64,000 nucleotides of DNA from Oscillatoriales cyanobacterium (GTDB lineage: Bacteria > Cyanobacteriota > Cyanobacteriia > Cyanobacteriales > Laspinemataceae), in NCBI GenBank assembly GCA_011390955.1, contig JAABRM010000006.1, positions 1-64,000 on the forward strand. Direction: 5' to 3'. This document shows positions 17,270-25,952 of the stretch, one piece after another (position 1 is the first letter of the stretch; each line of letters begins with the position of its first letter). Under the pieces are notes generated by a model. That model was not told the origin of the DNA. It made no database searches and worked only from the letters and a program-made list of their open reading frames with translations. Position numbers and translations under genes: made by a program.

Positions 17270-17756
17270 CCGCCATTCTCTTAAACTTCCATTCAACATA
17301 ATACCATTTGCAAAAATTCATCCAACAGCCCCTAACATTCGTAGGGTGGGCCCGCCATCGGCAGAGGTGCGGAGGGGCAGAGGAGCAGAGGGAATAATTG
17401 ATAATTGATAATTGATAATTGATAATTGATAATTGATAATTGATAATTGATAATTGATAATTGATAATTGATAATTGATAATTGTTTGACCCTACACCCT
17501 ACACCCTGCACCCTACACCCTATTCCCAACCAACAACCAACAACCAACAACCAACAAAATTTAATTGTTAATTGTTAATTGTTAATTGTTAATTGTTAAT
17601 TGTTAATTGTTAATTATTTAACCCTACACCCGAAAAAACCCGCTTTGTGGTGATTGTACTTCAGCGCTCCCACAAATGCTACATAACTATCAAACGATAA
17701 ATAGTTCAAACAATGCTATCATTGATGAAAACCACAATTAAAACCTTTAACCAGCA
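17270..17756. repeat. Heptameric tandem repeats before cysK
   Basis: 17395-17484 holds about 13 copies of TTGATAA. 17526-17557 holds copies of CAACCAA. 17561-17616 holds about 8 copies of TTGTTAA. Every unit is seven bases, as in the short tandemly repeated repetitive (STRR) sequences of cyanobacteria. A GTAGGGTGGGC end (17341) and several CACCCTACACC words are mixed in. No gene. The cysK promoter should lie in 17640-17756. Confidence 0.85.
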
Positions 17757-18713
17757 ATGAAAATCTATCAAAATATTACCCAAATTATCGGCAATACCCC
17801 GTTAGTTAAATTACGCAATCTTCCTAAACTTTATAACTGCCCAGCCGAAATTCTGCTCAAACTAGAAAGTTTAAATCCGGTTCGTTCTGTTAAAGATAGA
17901 ATTGCGGTGAGCATGATTTCTGAAGCGGAAAAAGCCGGTTTAATTCAACCTGGAATTTCAACAGTGATTGAAGCTACATCAGGGAATACGGGGATTGGTT
18001 TAGCGATGGTTTGTGCCGCTAAAGGTTATCGCTTAATTTTAACAATGCCAGAACACATGAGTCTGGAACGGCAAAAACTGGTGACAGCTTATGGCGCAGA
18101 AGTAGTGAGAACTCCAGCCAAAGAGGATATGCCCGGTGCCATTGAACGGGCGAATGAACTGTTAGCAAGTATTCCTAATTCTTTTTCTCCCCAACAGTTT
18201 AGCAACCCAGCTAATCCGAAAATTCACTATCAAACTACCGGGCCGGAAATTTGGCGGGATACGGAAGGAAGTATTGATATTTTAGTGGTTGGGGTGGGAA
18301 CGGGTGGAACTCTGACCGGGGCAGGTTGCTATTTGAAACAAAAAAAACCAGGTTTAAAAATTGTCGCGGTGGAACCTGCCGCCAGTGCAGTTTTAAGCGG
18401 AAATAGCCGCAATGTTCACGATATACAAGGAATTGGGGCAGGGTTTATTCCTGATGTTTTGCGGGTAGATTTAATTGATGAAATCGTGATGGTGACTGAA
18501 GCAGAATCGTACAATATCGGGCGACTTTTGGCAAGTAAGGAAGGAATTATTAGTGGGATATCCACGGGGGCTGTGGTTGAAGCCGCTTTGAAAATAGGGG
18601 CGCGTCCAGAATATCGCGATCGCACCATTGTCGCAATTCAAGCCAGTGGCGGAGAACGATATTTAAGTACAGCAATGTTTCAGCCTCAACCCTTGGCGAA
18701 GGGAGAAAATTAG
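17757..18713 (+). CDS. cysK: Cysteine synthase A (O-acetylserine sulfhydrylase)
   Basis: This 318-residue PLP enzyme makes cysteine from O-acetylserine and sulfide. It has the PLP lysine K46 in RSVKDR, the substrate loop TSGNTGIG (74-81), HYQTTGPEIW, the phosphate-binding GTGGT loop, and GIGAGFIP near the C-terminus. All are family hallmarks. One oddity is Arg before SVKDR where Gly or Ala is more common. It stands alone, with repeats before it and a chlD fragment after it. Confidence 0.93.
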   Translation: MKIYQNITQIIGNTPLVKLRNLPKLYNCPAEILLKLESLNPVRSVKDRIAVSMISEAEKAGLIQPGISTVIEATSGNTGIGLAMVCAAKGYRLILTMPEHMSLERQKLVTAYGAEVVRTPAKEDMPGAIERANELLASIPNSFSPQQFSNPANPKIHYQTTGPEIWRDTEGSIDILVVGVGTGGTLTGAGCYLKQKKPGLKIVAVEPAASAVLSGNSRNVHDIQGIGAGFIPDVLRVDLIDEIVMVTEAESYNIGRLLASKEGIISGISTGAVVEAALKIGARPEYRDRTIVAIQASGGERYLSTAMFQPQPLAKGEN

Positions 18714-18849
18714 CAGCGATCGCCTCTAACCCAGGCCATAAATATGGTAATCGACGTATTGTGTAACCGCTGCTTTTGTTGTTAGTCTAGGGCAGATAAT
18801 TCCGCTGGTTTCTTCTATTTGAGGCAAAACAACAAGCAGCAATTACAGC

Positions 18850-18927
18850 GTCGGCCAGGAAGCCATGAAACTTGCGCGATTATTGGCAACAGTAGATCCA
18901 GGTTTGGTCGGAGTGGCGATCGCCTCG
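18850..18927 (+). pseudogene. Fragment of chlD
   Basis: 26 codons read VGQEAMKLARLLATVDPGLV then GVAIAS, closely matching chlD residues 27-52 ([26 protein letters not shown]). The DNA is also similar (for example GGCGATCGC at the end). Neither the preceding nor the following chlD sequence is present. It is a stranded 78-bp duplication 3.2 kb upstream of the true gene, within a 365-bp gap with no other gene. Confidence 0.75.
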
Positions 18928-19078
18928 TTTGTCATCAACCCTTGAGGGTTTCGATTGCCAACCTTAATGTTGCTAAACCTAAGATTTAGTTCAGAAATGT
19001 GTTAAATAAAATTGCCTACAAACTGATATTAATTTAAATAGCGATCGTCACTTAAATCGGTGACAAGGTAGAGGAAAA

Positions 19079-20104
19079 ATGAACTCATTTGAAGCAAATT
19101 TTATTGAGCGGCAGCCAATCACACAACCATTGCTGCAAACCATTCGTTTACTTGGTGAATATAAAGGCAAGCAAGATTTATTCAAACAACAATCCCCGCA
19201 ATCCTTAGCAACTCTCCGTCAATTGGCAATCGTCCAGAGTGCCGAATCATCAAACCGAATTGAGGGGATTACTGCGTCATTAGAACGGATTAGAAAACTG
19301 GTGGCAGAAAAAACTATTCCCCGCGATCGCTCGGAACAAGAAATTGCCGGATATCGGGATGTATTAAATACAATTCATAACAGTTCAATGCACATTCCGT
19401 TCACTCCGAATATTGTGCTACAACTGCATCGGGATCTCTATCAATTCTCCGTAGGACAAGGGGGACGCTGGAAAACCGTTGATAATGAAATTACTGAAAC
19501 TCGGCCTGATGGCACCCAATTTATTCGGTTTAAACCCGTAAGTGCGGCGGCTACTCCCGATGCTATGGCTTATCTGCATCAGCGGTTTAATTATCTCTGG
19601 GAATCGGGACAAGTCGAACCTTTGTTACTAATTCCTAGCTATGTTTTGGATTTTTTATGCATTCATCCTTTTTTAGATGGAAATGGGCGGATGGCGAGGC
19701 TAATAACACTGCTATTACTTTATCGAGCAGGTTATGAAGTAGGTCGGTTTATCAGTTTGGCAAAAATTGTAGAAAACACCAAAGAAAGTTACTACGATAC
19801 TCTCTACCAGTCCTCACAAAATTGGCACCAAAAACAGCATAGTTTATTGCCTTGGTACTCATATTTTCTCGGAGTAGTCTTGTTGTCGGCTTATCGGGAG
19901 TTTGAACAGCGTGTCGGATTGGTGGCTTCATCCAAAGGCGCAAAAACGGCAATGGTGTTAGAAGTGATTAACCATCTGTCTGGAGATTTTTCGATTCGCG
20001 ATATCCAGGACAAATGTCCTACCGTGGGCATTGACCTGATTCGGCGAATTCTTCGCCAGGAAAAGGATGCAGATCGACTGGTATCTCTGGGACAAAGGGC
20101 CTAA
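19079..20104 (+). CDS. Fic family protein (AMP transferase-type)
   Basis: The Fic motif HPFLDGNGRMAR sits near residue 196, with all catalytic and phosphate-binding residues. An N-terminal inhibitory helix SNRIEG (58-63, Glu62) marks a class II self-inhibited Fic protein. A C-terminal winged-helix region follows. Fic enzymes transfer AMP, or related groups, to target proteins. The reading frame ends at LGQRA, but one frame over the next codons read GPNARWQKK and a stop at 20129. That is the normal end of such proteins, so a 1-base shift has replaced the last nine or so residues. The enzyme core is unaffected. Confidence 0.9.
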   Translation: MNSFEANFIERQPITQPLLQTIRLLGEYKGKQDLFKQQSPQSLATLRQLAIVQSAESSNRIEGITASLERIRKLVAEKTIPRDRSEQEIAGYRDVLNTIHNSSMHIPFTPNIVLQLHRDLYQFSVGQGGRWKTVDNEITETRPDGTQFIRFKPVSAAATPDAMAYLHQRFNYLWESGQVEPLLLIPSYVLDFLCIHPFLDGNGRMARLITLLLLYRAGYEVGRFISLAKIVENTKESYYDTLYQSSQNWHQKQHSLLPWYSYFLGVVLLSAYREFEQRVGLVASSKGAKTAMVLEVINHLSGDFSIRDIQDKCPTVGIDLIRRILRQEKDADRLVSLGQRA

Positions 20105-20225
20105 TGCTCGTTGGCAAAAGAAATAGGTACTATGCCGATTATATAGGTACTGAAACCCCCATAGTACCTATATAAGAATTACTAATATATTGTTTTCGCC
20201 CGGGTTGGCAGCGATCGCCTTTGGA

Positions 20226-20264
20226 ACAAAGAAACCCGGTTTGTGGTGAGAAACCGGGTTTCTT
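20226..20264. repeat. Facing pair of GAAACCGGGTTT repeats
   Basis: AAAGAAACCCGGTTTGTGGT and GAGAAACCGGGTTTCTTTG stand back to back, so the whole 39-base stretch can also fold as a larger hairpin (AAAGAAACCCGG / CCGGGTTTCTTT). It lies between the Fic gene and brnT, and could act as a terminator-like structure. Confidence 0.7.
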
Positions 20265-20302
20265 TGTAGTCAAAGTAAGACGCAAATATTGACCGTGAGG
20301 GA

Positions 20303-20324
20303 AATTTTAGTATATACTAAAATT
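20303..20324. promoter_or_regulatory. Perfect 22-bp palindrome upstream of brnT: candidate BrnA operator
   Basis: The arm AATTTTAGTAT is followed directly by its reverse complement and ends exactly at the base before the brnT ATG. BrnA antitoxins are known to bind palindromes in their own promoter and repress it, so this is the natural operator candidate. AT-rich words in it could also overlap a -10 element, which would let bound protein block the polymerase. The Fic-brnT gap holds no other such palindrome. Confidence 0.65.
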
Positions 20325-20600
20325 ATGCAATTTGAATGGGATCCAAAAAAAGAACAGACAAATCAACAAAAACATCGAGTCTCTTTTGAAGAAGCCACAA
20401 CCCTATGGACTGACCCCTTAGCCTTAATTGCTCCAGATCCAGAACATTCTATAGGAGAAGAAAGAGAATGGATTATCGGAGAATCATATAAAGGAAAGTT
20501 ACTGGTTGTTGTTTATACTCAAAGAGGAGAAACGGTTAGAATTATCAGCGCTAGACTAGCAACCAAAAGAGAGCGAGAAGAATATGGCGAATCCAGTTGA
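20325..20600 (+). CDS. brnT: BrnT ribonuclease toxin
   Basis: It starts at the ATG at 20325 (MQFEWDPKKEQTNQQKHRVS), the standard BrnT opening FEWDPxKxxxNxxKHxVSFEEA. The end RIISARLATKREREEYGE is also diagnostic. BrnT is a small RNase of RelE-like fold inhibited by BrnA. The longer frame from 20289 would include the operator palindrome and is rejected. The 91-residue length is normal. It overlaps brnA by 17 bp. Confidence 0.92.
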   Translation: MQFEWDPKKEQTNQQKHRVSFEEATTLWTDPLALIAPDPEHSIGEEREWIIGESYKGKLLVVVYTQRGETVRIISARLATKREREEYGESS

Positions 20601-20850
20601 ATTTCCATTTGCTAAAGCCAGAAAAATCACTCCAGAAGAAGTGATGGCTGCGGAAAAAGCGATTAAAGAACAGTTTGGGATCGATGCTTCTAGAGTAGGC
20701 AGACCGCCTAAAAATGAAACGGAAAAATATCAAGCAATTTCAATTAGACTTCATCCTCAAGTGATTGCTTGGGCTAAAGCAGAAGCCAAAAAACAAGGAG
20801 TTGGTTATCAAACGATTATTAATGAAGCTTTACTTAAAATTTCAGGATAA
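20584..20850 (+). CDS. brnA: BrnA antitoxin
   Basis: This 88-residue protein has RPPKNETEKYQAISIRLHPQ VIAWAKAEAKKQ near its C-terminus, the ribbon-helix-helix DNA-binding part of BrnA. The N-terminal half should bind the toxin. It is translated from within the brnT tail, so the pair is coupled. It likely represses its own operon at 20303-20324. Confidence 0.88.
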   Translation: MANPVEFPFAKARKITPEEVMAAEKAIKEQFGIDASRVGRPPKNETEKYQAISIRLHPQVIAWAKAEAKKQGVGYQTIINEALLKISG

Positions 20851-21038
20851 GAGGTAATGATGATTGGTCAAGGCTGAAACCCGTACTCACCAGAAACCCG
20901 GTTTCTTGAAGAATTTTCTGGTTCCTAGGCTCTGCCTGGAAGATTTAGAGGCTCTGCCTCGTAATTTTTGAAGTATAATCAAGAAATCAATTAATTAGTA
21001 TTCGGGTTATTTTTTATCCAGAGTAATTGGCGATCGCT
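20851..21038. repeat. Short gap with repeats
   Basis: A GAAACCCGGTTTC core sits at 20894-20908, and a direct repeat 'AGGCTCTGCCT' occurs at 20928 and 20950. No gene is seen. Confidence 0.5.
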
Positions 21039-21431
21039 TTACGGAATAAAAATACGACCGACTCCCAGATAGTTTTCCAAATCAAGTACAATCTCAATCA
21101 ACCGAGTAGCACATTTTTGTCGATAGCGACTCTCATCAAATCGAGCGGGATTGGCAATGGTCAGAATTGGCAGGGAAGTCGGAGTATTTTCCTCGCGTAT
21201 TGTCTGCTCAAGAGAATCATCTCCTTTCATATTTCGATTAGCTGTAATCAGAATCATCTGGTTAGTTTGAGCAAATTGCCAAACGATGCGATCGCTGCTA
21301 TTCATCGGTAATCCGATCTCCTGAAACGTGAAGAAGCGGATTGATAACAGGTCAAGCCATCCTTCCGCACCAAGGGTTCCCCAGAATAAAACAGCATCGC
21401 CAGTTAAATTATAGTCAATTAAAAAATTCAT
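21039..21431 (-). CDS. PIN-like (DUF5615-type) toxin
   Basis: The 130 residues begin MNFLIDYNLTGDAVLFWGTL. They contain NSSDRIVWQFAQTNQMILIT and ANRNMKGDDSLEQTIRE, which give the acidic residues expected of PIN-like toxins. Such proteins pair with DUF433 antitoxins. The DUF433 gene lies 21 bp upstream on the same strand, so this is the toxin of the pair. Close relatives are sometimes mislabelled as acyl-carrier transferases, which the sequence does not support. Confidence 0.7.
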   Translation of the reverse strand: MNFLIDYNLTGDAVLFWGTLGAEGWLDLLSIRFFTFQEIGLPMNSSDRIVWQFAQTNQMILITANRNMKGDDSLEQTIREENTPTSLPILTIANPARFDESRYRQKCATRLIEIVLDLENYLGVGRIFIP

Positions 21432-21452
21432 ATAATTCAGAGAAAAAATTCA

Positions 21453-21830
21453 TCATTGAGCTTCAATGCGATCTTTCCAGTTTTGCAGTTTAGCCCGGAG
21501 AAATTCTTGACCTGGTTTAGGAGGAATTGCGGCAATTTTAGCAAATCGGGAACGATTTTTTTCTTCCCAGAATTGGCGAATTTCTGCTGCGGTTTGTAGA
21601 CATTCTTGGTATTCTGCTTCAACCTCAGCATGATGGGTTTCAATGTATGCTAAAGCTGAACCAATTTGCTCGTCATTAAGACCAAGTTTTTCCCGAATTA
21701 ATTTTGGTGGATACTCAGCCTTCAGATAATCCATCACGTCATAAAGAGTGATGCGCGTACCGGCGATCGTCATGCCGCGTTCTGTGCGAACAATTGTCGG
21801 TTTTTCTTGTGATGTTGAAGTCATAGCCAC
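21453..21830 (-). CDS. DUF433 antitoxin
   Basis: This 125-residue protein has the DUF433 core: RTERGMTIAGTRITLYDVMD, PPKLIREKLGLNDEQIGSAL and AYIETH. The C-terminal part is Lys/Arg-rich and helical, probably wrapping the toxin. It is the first gene of a two-gene operon with the PIN-like toxin. Two other DUF433 genes in the window (57839-58060, 61963-62214) are shorter and more canonical (NPxxxxGKPxIRG). Confidence 0.78.
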   Translation of the reverse strand: MAMTSTSQEKPTIVRTERGMTIAGTRITLYDVMDYLKAEYPPKLIREKLGLNDEQIGSALAYIETHHAEVEAEYQECLQTAAEIRQFWEEKNRSRFAKIAAIPPKPGQEFLRAKLQNWKDRIEAQ

Positions 21831-22046
21831 TCCTCGAAATCTAAATTTATGCTACCTCAAATAAAGCTACTATATTCATTCTAGCCCGATCTTCGGGAGA
21901 TTTGGATAGATAAGCTGCCCGGAGAAAACGTGGTGATTGTGGTGCTAGGTGCGAAACCCGGTTTCTTCGGCGAAACTCGGTTTCTGGTGGTTTCTGGTGA
22001 TAACTGGTCTGGTATGCTGAATGTTGATTCAACATAACTACTAACC
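21831..22046. other. chlD upstream region
   Basis: It contains GAAACCCGGTTTCTTCGG (21955) next to a diverged copy GAAACTCGGTTTC, then TTGATTCAAC just before the chlD start. A promoter is likely here but no clear -35/-10 pair can be named. Confidence 0.4.
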
Positions 22047-24113
22047 ATGTCTGCGATATTGCCCCGCAACGCTACCGCGAACGCACCTAGCACTACAATC
22101 ACCACGTTTCCCCTGGCAGCCGTTGTCGGTCAGGAAGCCATCAAACTAGCGCTATTATTGGCAGCGGTGGATCCGGGTTTGGGAGGGGTGGCGATCGCTG
22201 GGCGGCGGGGAACCGCCAAATCTGTGATGGCCCGTGCTCTCCATGCCCTCCTGCCCCCCATAGAAGTGGTCAAAGGTTCGATTAGCAACTGCGACCCCGA
22301 ACGCCCCCAAGAGTGGGACGATCGCCTCTTAATGGAATTGGGACTAAATGGCCAAAATGGGCAGACTATCGGCGAAGTCCCCACCGCAGTCATTCCCAGC
22401 CCTTTCGTACAAATTCCCCTAGGCACCACCGAAGACCGGCTAATTGGTTCCGTGGACGTAGAACAGTCCGTAAAACTCGGTGACAGCGTATTTCAGCCCG
22501 GTTTACTTGCCCAAGCCCACCGAGGCGTCCTCTATGTAGATGAAATCAACCTGCTGGATGACAACATCAGCAACTTACTCCTAACGGTACTCACCGAAGG
22601 TCGCAACCAAATTGAACGGGAGGGGATTAGTTTCCAGCATCCCTGCCAATCGATTTTTATTGCTACCTATAACCCGGAAGAAGGGCCGCTGCGAGAACAT
22701 TTGCTCGATCGCATTGCCATTAGCCTTTCTGCGGACGGGGTTTTGGGCATCGATCAACGAGTCCAAGCGGTAGACCAAGCCTTGTCTTACAGTTCCTCCC
22801 CCCAAGACTTTCTCGATCGATATGCGGAAGATATCGAAAGTCTGAAAACCCAGATTATTTTGGCGCGGGAATGGCTGAAAGATGTAGAAATTACCAAAGA
22901 CCAGATTAGCTATCTGGTGCAAGAAGCCCTACGGGGCGGAGTTCAAGGCCATCGCGCCGAACTTTTTGCCGTCCGAGTGGCCAAAGCTTCCGCCGCCCTG
23001 GAAGGTCGGGCAACGGTGAACGCCGATGATTTACGCAATGCGGTGCAACTGGTAATTGTGCCTCGCGCCACCATTATTCAGACGCCGCCGGAAGAACAAC
23101 AGCCGCCACCGCCACCCCCACCGCCGCCACCGCCCCCAGAGGACAACTCGGACCAAGACCAGGAAGAACCGGAAGACGAACCCCCAGAACAACAAGAGGA
23201 AGAAGAAGCCACCATCCCAGAGGAGTTCATTTTCGACCCGGAAGGGGTGATTATGGATCCGGAAATCCTCTATTTTGCCCAACGAGCCCAACGGCAAGGC
23301 AAGTCTGGCAGCCGAACGGTAATTTTTTCCGACGATCGCGGACGGTATGTGAAGCCCATGTTACCCAAAGGCAAGGTGATGCGGGTGGCGGTGGATGCCA
23401 CGTTACGGGCTGCGGCGCCTTATCAGAAATCCCGCCGAGAACGCCAACCCAACCGCAAGGTAATTGTGGAACGGGGAGATTTGCGATCGAAGCGTTTAGC
23501 CCGAAAAGCCGGTGCCCTGGTGGTGTTTGTGGTTGATGCGTCGGGGTCGATGGCCCTCAACCGGATGCAGTCCGCCAAAGGTGCGGTGATGCGGTTACTC
23601 ACCGAGGCTTATCAAAACCGCGACCAAGTGTGCGTGATTCCCTTCCGAGGGGAACAAGCGGAGGTCTTATTGCCCCCCACTCGTTCCATTACTACGGCGC
23701 GGCGACGGTTAGAACGCTTGCCCTGTGGCGGCGGTTCCCCCCTAGCCCACGGGCTGACTACGGCGGTCCGGGTGGGACTCAATGCCATGCAGTCCGGGGA
23801 TATCGGTCAGGTGGTGGTTGTGGCTATTACCGACGGTCGAGGGAATATTCCCTTGTCCCGTTCCCTGGGTGAGCCGGATATTGATGGGGAAAAGCCTAAT
23901 ATTAAGGAAGAATTGTTGGAAGTTTGCGGCAAAATTAGAATGTTAGGCATCCAGCTTTTGGTGATTGATACGGAGAATAAGTTTGTTTCCACCGGATTTG
24001 CCAAAGAAATGGCGAAAAATGCGGGCGGTACTTATTATCATTTGCCGAAAGCGACGGATCAGGCGATCGCGGCTATGGCCCAAAGTGCGATCGCGGATAT
24101 CAGATCCCGCTAA
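22047..24113 (+). CDS. chlD: Magnesium chelatase subunit D
   Basis: This 688-residue protein of the Mg-chelatase (ChlH-ChlI-ChlD) puts Mg2+ into protoporphyrin IX, the first step of chlorophyll synthesis. The N-terminal AAA+ domain (residues 25-340) has GRRGTAKS (52-59) and Walker [12 protein letters not shown] Pro-rich then acidic linker spans about 345-395. The C-terminal von Willebrand A domain has the MIDAS motif DASGSM near residue 496 and TDGRGN later. Length and order match cyanobacterial ChlD. It is monocistronic, followed by a strong hairpin. Confidence 0.96.
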   Translation: MSAILPRNATANAPSTTITTFPLAAVVGQEAIKLALLLAAVDPGLGGVAIAGRRGTAKSVMARALHALLPPIEVVKGSISNCDPERPQEWDDRLLMELGLNGQNGQTIGEVPTAVIPSPFVQIPLGTTEDRLIGSVDVEQSVKLGDSVFQPGLLAQAHRGVLYVDEINLLDDNISNLLLTVLTEGRNQIEREGISFQHPCQSIFIATYNPEEGPLREHLLDRIAISLSADGVLGIDQRVQAVDQALSYSSSPQDFLDRYAEDIESLKTQIILAREWLKDVEITKDQISYLVQEALRGGVQGHRAELFAVRVAKASAALEGRATVNADDLRNAVQLVIVPRATIIQTPPEEQQPPPPPPPPPPPPEDNSDQDQEEPEDEPPEQQEEEEATIPEEFIFDPEGVIMDPEILYFAQRAQRQGKSGSRTVIFSDDRGRYVKPMLPKGKVMRVAVDATLRAAAPYQKSRRERQPNRKVIVERGDLRSKRLARKAGALVVFVVDASGSMALNRMQSAKGAVMRLLTEAYQNRDQVCVIPFRGEQAEVLLPPTRSITTARRRLERLPCGGGSPLAHGLTTAVRVGLNAMQSGDIGQVVVVAITDGRGNIPLSRSLGEPDIDGEKPNIKEELLEVCGKIRMLGIQLLVIDTENKFVSTGFAKEMAKNAGGTYYHLPKATDQAIAAMAQSAIADIRSR

Positions 24114-24129
24114 TTAATTCGGGAAACTC

Positions 24130-24190
24130 ACCACAAAGACACGAAGAACACAAAGTTATCTCTTCTTTGTGTCCTCTGTGTCTTTGTGGT
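24130..24190 (+). terminator. Long hairpin after chlD
   Basis: ACCACAAAGACAC and ACACAAAG on the left pair with CTTTGTGT and GTGTCTTTGTGGT on the right, followed by TTTTAAT. It lies 17 bases after the chlD stop. The T run is short, so it may be a weak terminator or a dispersed repeat; related words occur at 25850-25880. Confidence 0.6.
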
Positions 24191-24213
24191 TTTAATATGC
24201 CCTGAAAATAACC

Positions 24214-25263
24214 ATGAAAATTTATCAAATAACTCTAATTTCTCTCATCAGCTTGTTCTCGATTCTCCTTCTCTCTGGGTTGCCGAAATATTATCCCCTT
24301 TCTGCCCAAACCAACAATCATCTCTGTACCTCACCGGAAAATTGCCCCATGACTCAACCTTTATTCGATCGAATCAACCGTTATAGTGTGACAATTCCGG
24401 CAAATGGTGATGCAGCGGATATTTTTTATCCCGTAGTCAGTCCAACTTCCCTCGATACCTATCCCGTAGGGTTGCTATTGCCCGGATTTAATGTGGATAA
24501 ATATTATTACGATTTATTTGCCCGAAAAGTCGCCAGTTACGGATTTATTGTGGTTGTTCCCAATCATCGCATCTCAGATCGAGGCAAACCGGCATTATTT
24601 GCCCAAGTGCAACAAGTAACGGAGGTCTTAGCTTTTATGAAAGCAGAGAATCTCAATCCCAAATCGCCGATTTTAAATCAGGTTGATGGGGAAAAATTAG
24701 TGTTGTTAGGTCATTCTCATGGTGGATTTATTGGCTTTGATGCCATTAGAAATGTTTGTGAGTCACCCTGGTGTGTGGGCAACTATCGCCGTCCCCCAGA
24801 GTTGCTGGCGGGGGTATTTTATGGCTCGGATTTTTGGGAAGATGGGGAATTTTTAACTATTGATAATTCTCGGAATTATGCCGCTATTTCTCATCAGCAT
24901 AAGGGAAACACAGCCCCCAATTATCCCGGAATTCCTCTGGCCTTAATTGCCGGAAGTCGGGATAGCTTAATTAAAGCCGAAAATGTGCAAGTTACTTATA
25001 ATCATATCAAACAACCGCCCAAGGCTTATATTAAAATTACTGGGGCAAATCATTACGGGATTACCAATATAGATAATCCTCCGGGAAGTCCGAGGGAAAG
25101 AAATTCTCCTACCTTGGGGCAAGAGGAAAGTATAGAGGCGATCGCTCGTTGGAGTGCGCTATTTTTACGGGCTTATGCTTTAAATGACGCTGAAGCCTTG
25201 GACTATATCCATATTCAAGCTAAAAGCCAAGACCCAAACATAACAGTGATTAGTCAACCATAA
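24214..25263 (+). CDS. Secreted alpha/beta hydrolase
   Basis: An N-terminal hydrophobic segment (residues 5-25, LISLISLFSILLLSGL) looks like a signal peptide. The fold carries the nucleophile elbow GHSHGG, preceded by VVVPNHRISDRG and followed by LIAGSRDSLI (acid region) and the late catalytic His in TGANHYGI. The arrangement resembles PET-hydrolase/chlorophyllase-like lipases, but the substrate is unknown. Codons for PPGSPRERNSP near residue 290 match the dispersed palindromic repeat (CCTCCGGGAAGTCCGAGGG), an in-frame insertion in a surface loop. Total 349 residues. Confidence 0.75.
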   Translation: MKIYQITLISLISLFSILLLSGLPKYYPLSAQTNNHLCTSPENCPMTQPLFDRINRYSVTIPANGDAADIFYPVVSPTSLDTYPVGLLLPGFNVDKYYYDLFARKVASYGFIVVVPNHRISDRGKPALFAQVQQVTEVLAFMKAENLNPKSPILNQVDGEKLVLLGHSHGGFIGFDAIRNVCESPWCVGNYRRPPELLAGVFYGSDFWEDGEFLTIDNSRNYAAISHQHKGNTAPNYPGIPLALIAGSRDSLIKAENVQVTYNHIKQPPKAYIKITGANHYGITNIDNPPGSPRERNSPTLGQEESIEAIARWSALFLRAYALNDAEALDYIHIQAKSQDPNITVISQP

Positions 25264-25272
25264 ATTACGCAG

Positions 25273-25427
25273 TAAGTAGGTGAACATAATTAATTGCACT
25301 TTTCGTTCCCTACCGTAAATCCTTGGATTCCCGTCGGAGTTTACCCCCGCGAAGGCCGCCATCGGCGGGAATGACAGTTTTTCTTCTAATGGGGGCTGTG
25401 ATGCATTTATTTCTGCCCACCTACTTA
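25273..25427. mobile_element. 155-bp MITE with TAAGTAGGTG ends
   Basis: The left end TAAGTAGGTGAACATAATTA is an inverted repeat of the right end (...AAATAAATGCATC in reverse, closing CCCACCTACTTA). The core has GGATTCCCGTCGG and GGCGGGAATGACAG arms. The same family is at 7001-7126 and in part at 42925-42996. It has no ORF of its own, so it would need a transposase elsewhere. Confidence 0.75.
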
Positions 25428-25451
25428 TTTAATGATATCCAGGATTTAATT

Positions 25452-25601
25452 ATGAACCCAGAAAAATTTGAGTATTTAATCAAAAAAACCATTACTTACC
25501 TAGAATTCCACAGCGATGATTCCGCCAAGGGGTTAGTAGCACAGTGGCAGCAGGTACTCAGAAAAATACAAGAGATGAGAAACCAGCGTACTCAAAAATG
25601 A
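25452..25601 (+). CDS. Small hypothetical protein, 49 residues
   Basis: It begins MNPEKFEYLIKKTITYLEFH, then SDDSAKGLVAQWQQVLRKIQ, a helical, charged peptide without a known domain. The longer frame from 25323 is the MITE read through and is rejected. It lies directly after the MITE end. Function unknown. Confidence 0.45.
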   Translation: MNPEKFEYLIKKTITYLEFHSDDSAKGLVAQWQQVLRKIQEMRNQRTQK

Positions 25602-25952
25602 AATTCGTTAAATATTTTATCATATTTTTAGTTAATCTATGCTAAAATACTTGTAAAATAAATATTATTTACGACATAGAGGTTATTCTCTGAATTACAG
25701 AGGTTTTCTGGATTCCCGCGAATGCGGGAATGACAGTTTTTTTGACTGCATAACTATGACAAGTGCTATAACAATGAGCCTATTTTTTTGACACAATGAC
25801 CTAAGATAGCCAAATAAACATTGATGGCCATTAATTGATTGAGTATCTTTGTCTCCTTTGTGTTCTTTGTGTGTTTGTGTTTTTTTTTAATCCGTCTTTG
25901 ATTAGGGTTAAAAGTATCCTAAAATAAACAGAAAAACGGCCAATTTATTCTA
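25602..25952. other. Gap of 351 bp with a repeat fragment
   Basis: 25709-25742 holds GGATTCCCGCGAATGCGGGA followed by ATGACAG, the core hairpin of the MITE family. 25845-25885 has the CCTTTGTGTTCTTTGTGTG words also found after chlD. No gene is seen. Confidence 0.55.

Noticed and set aside
17332-17550. Open frame of repeated INYQLSI
   Set aside because: It is the TTGATAA heptamer read in frame.
23056-23297. Arg/Pro-rich and Phe/Trp-rich frames inside chlD
   Set aside because: They are other frames of the Pro-rich/acidic linker of chlD.
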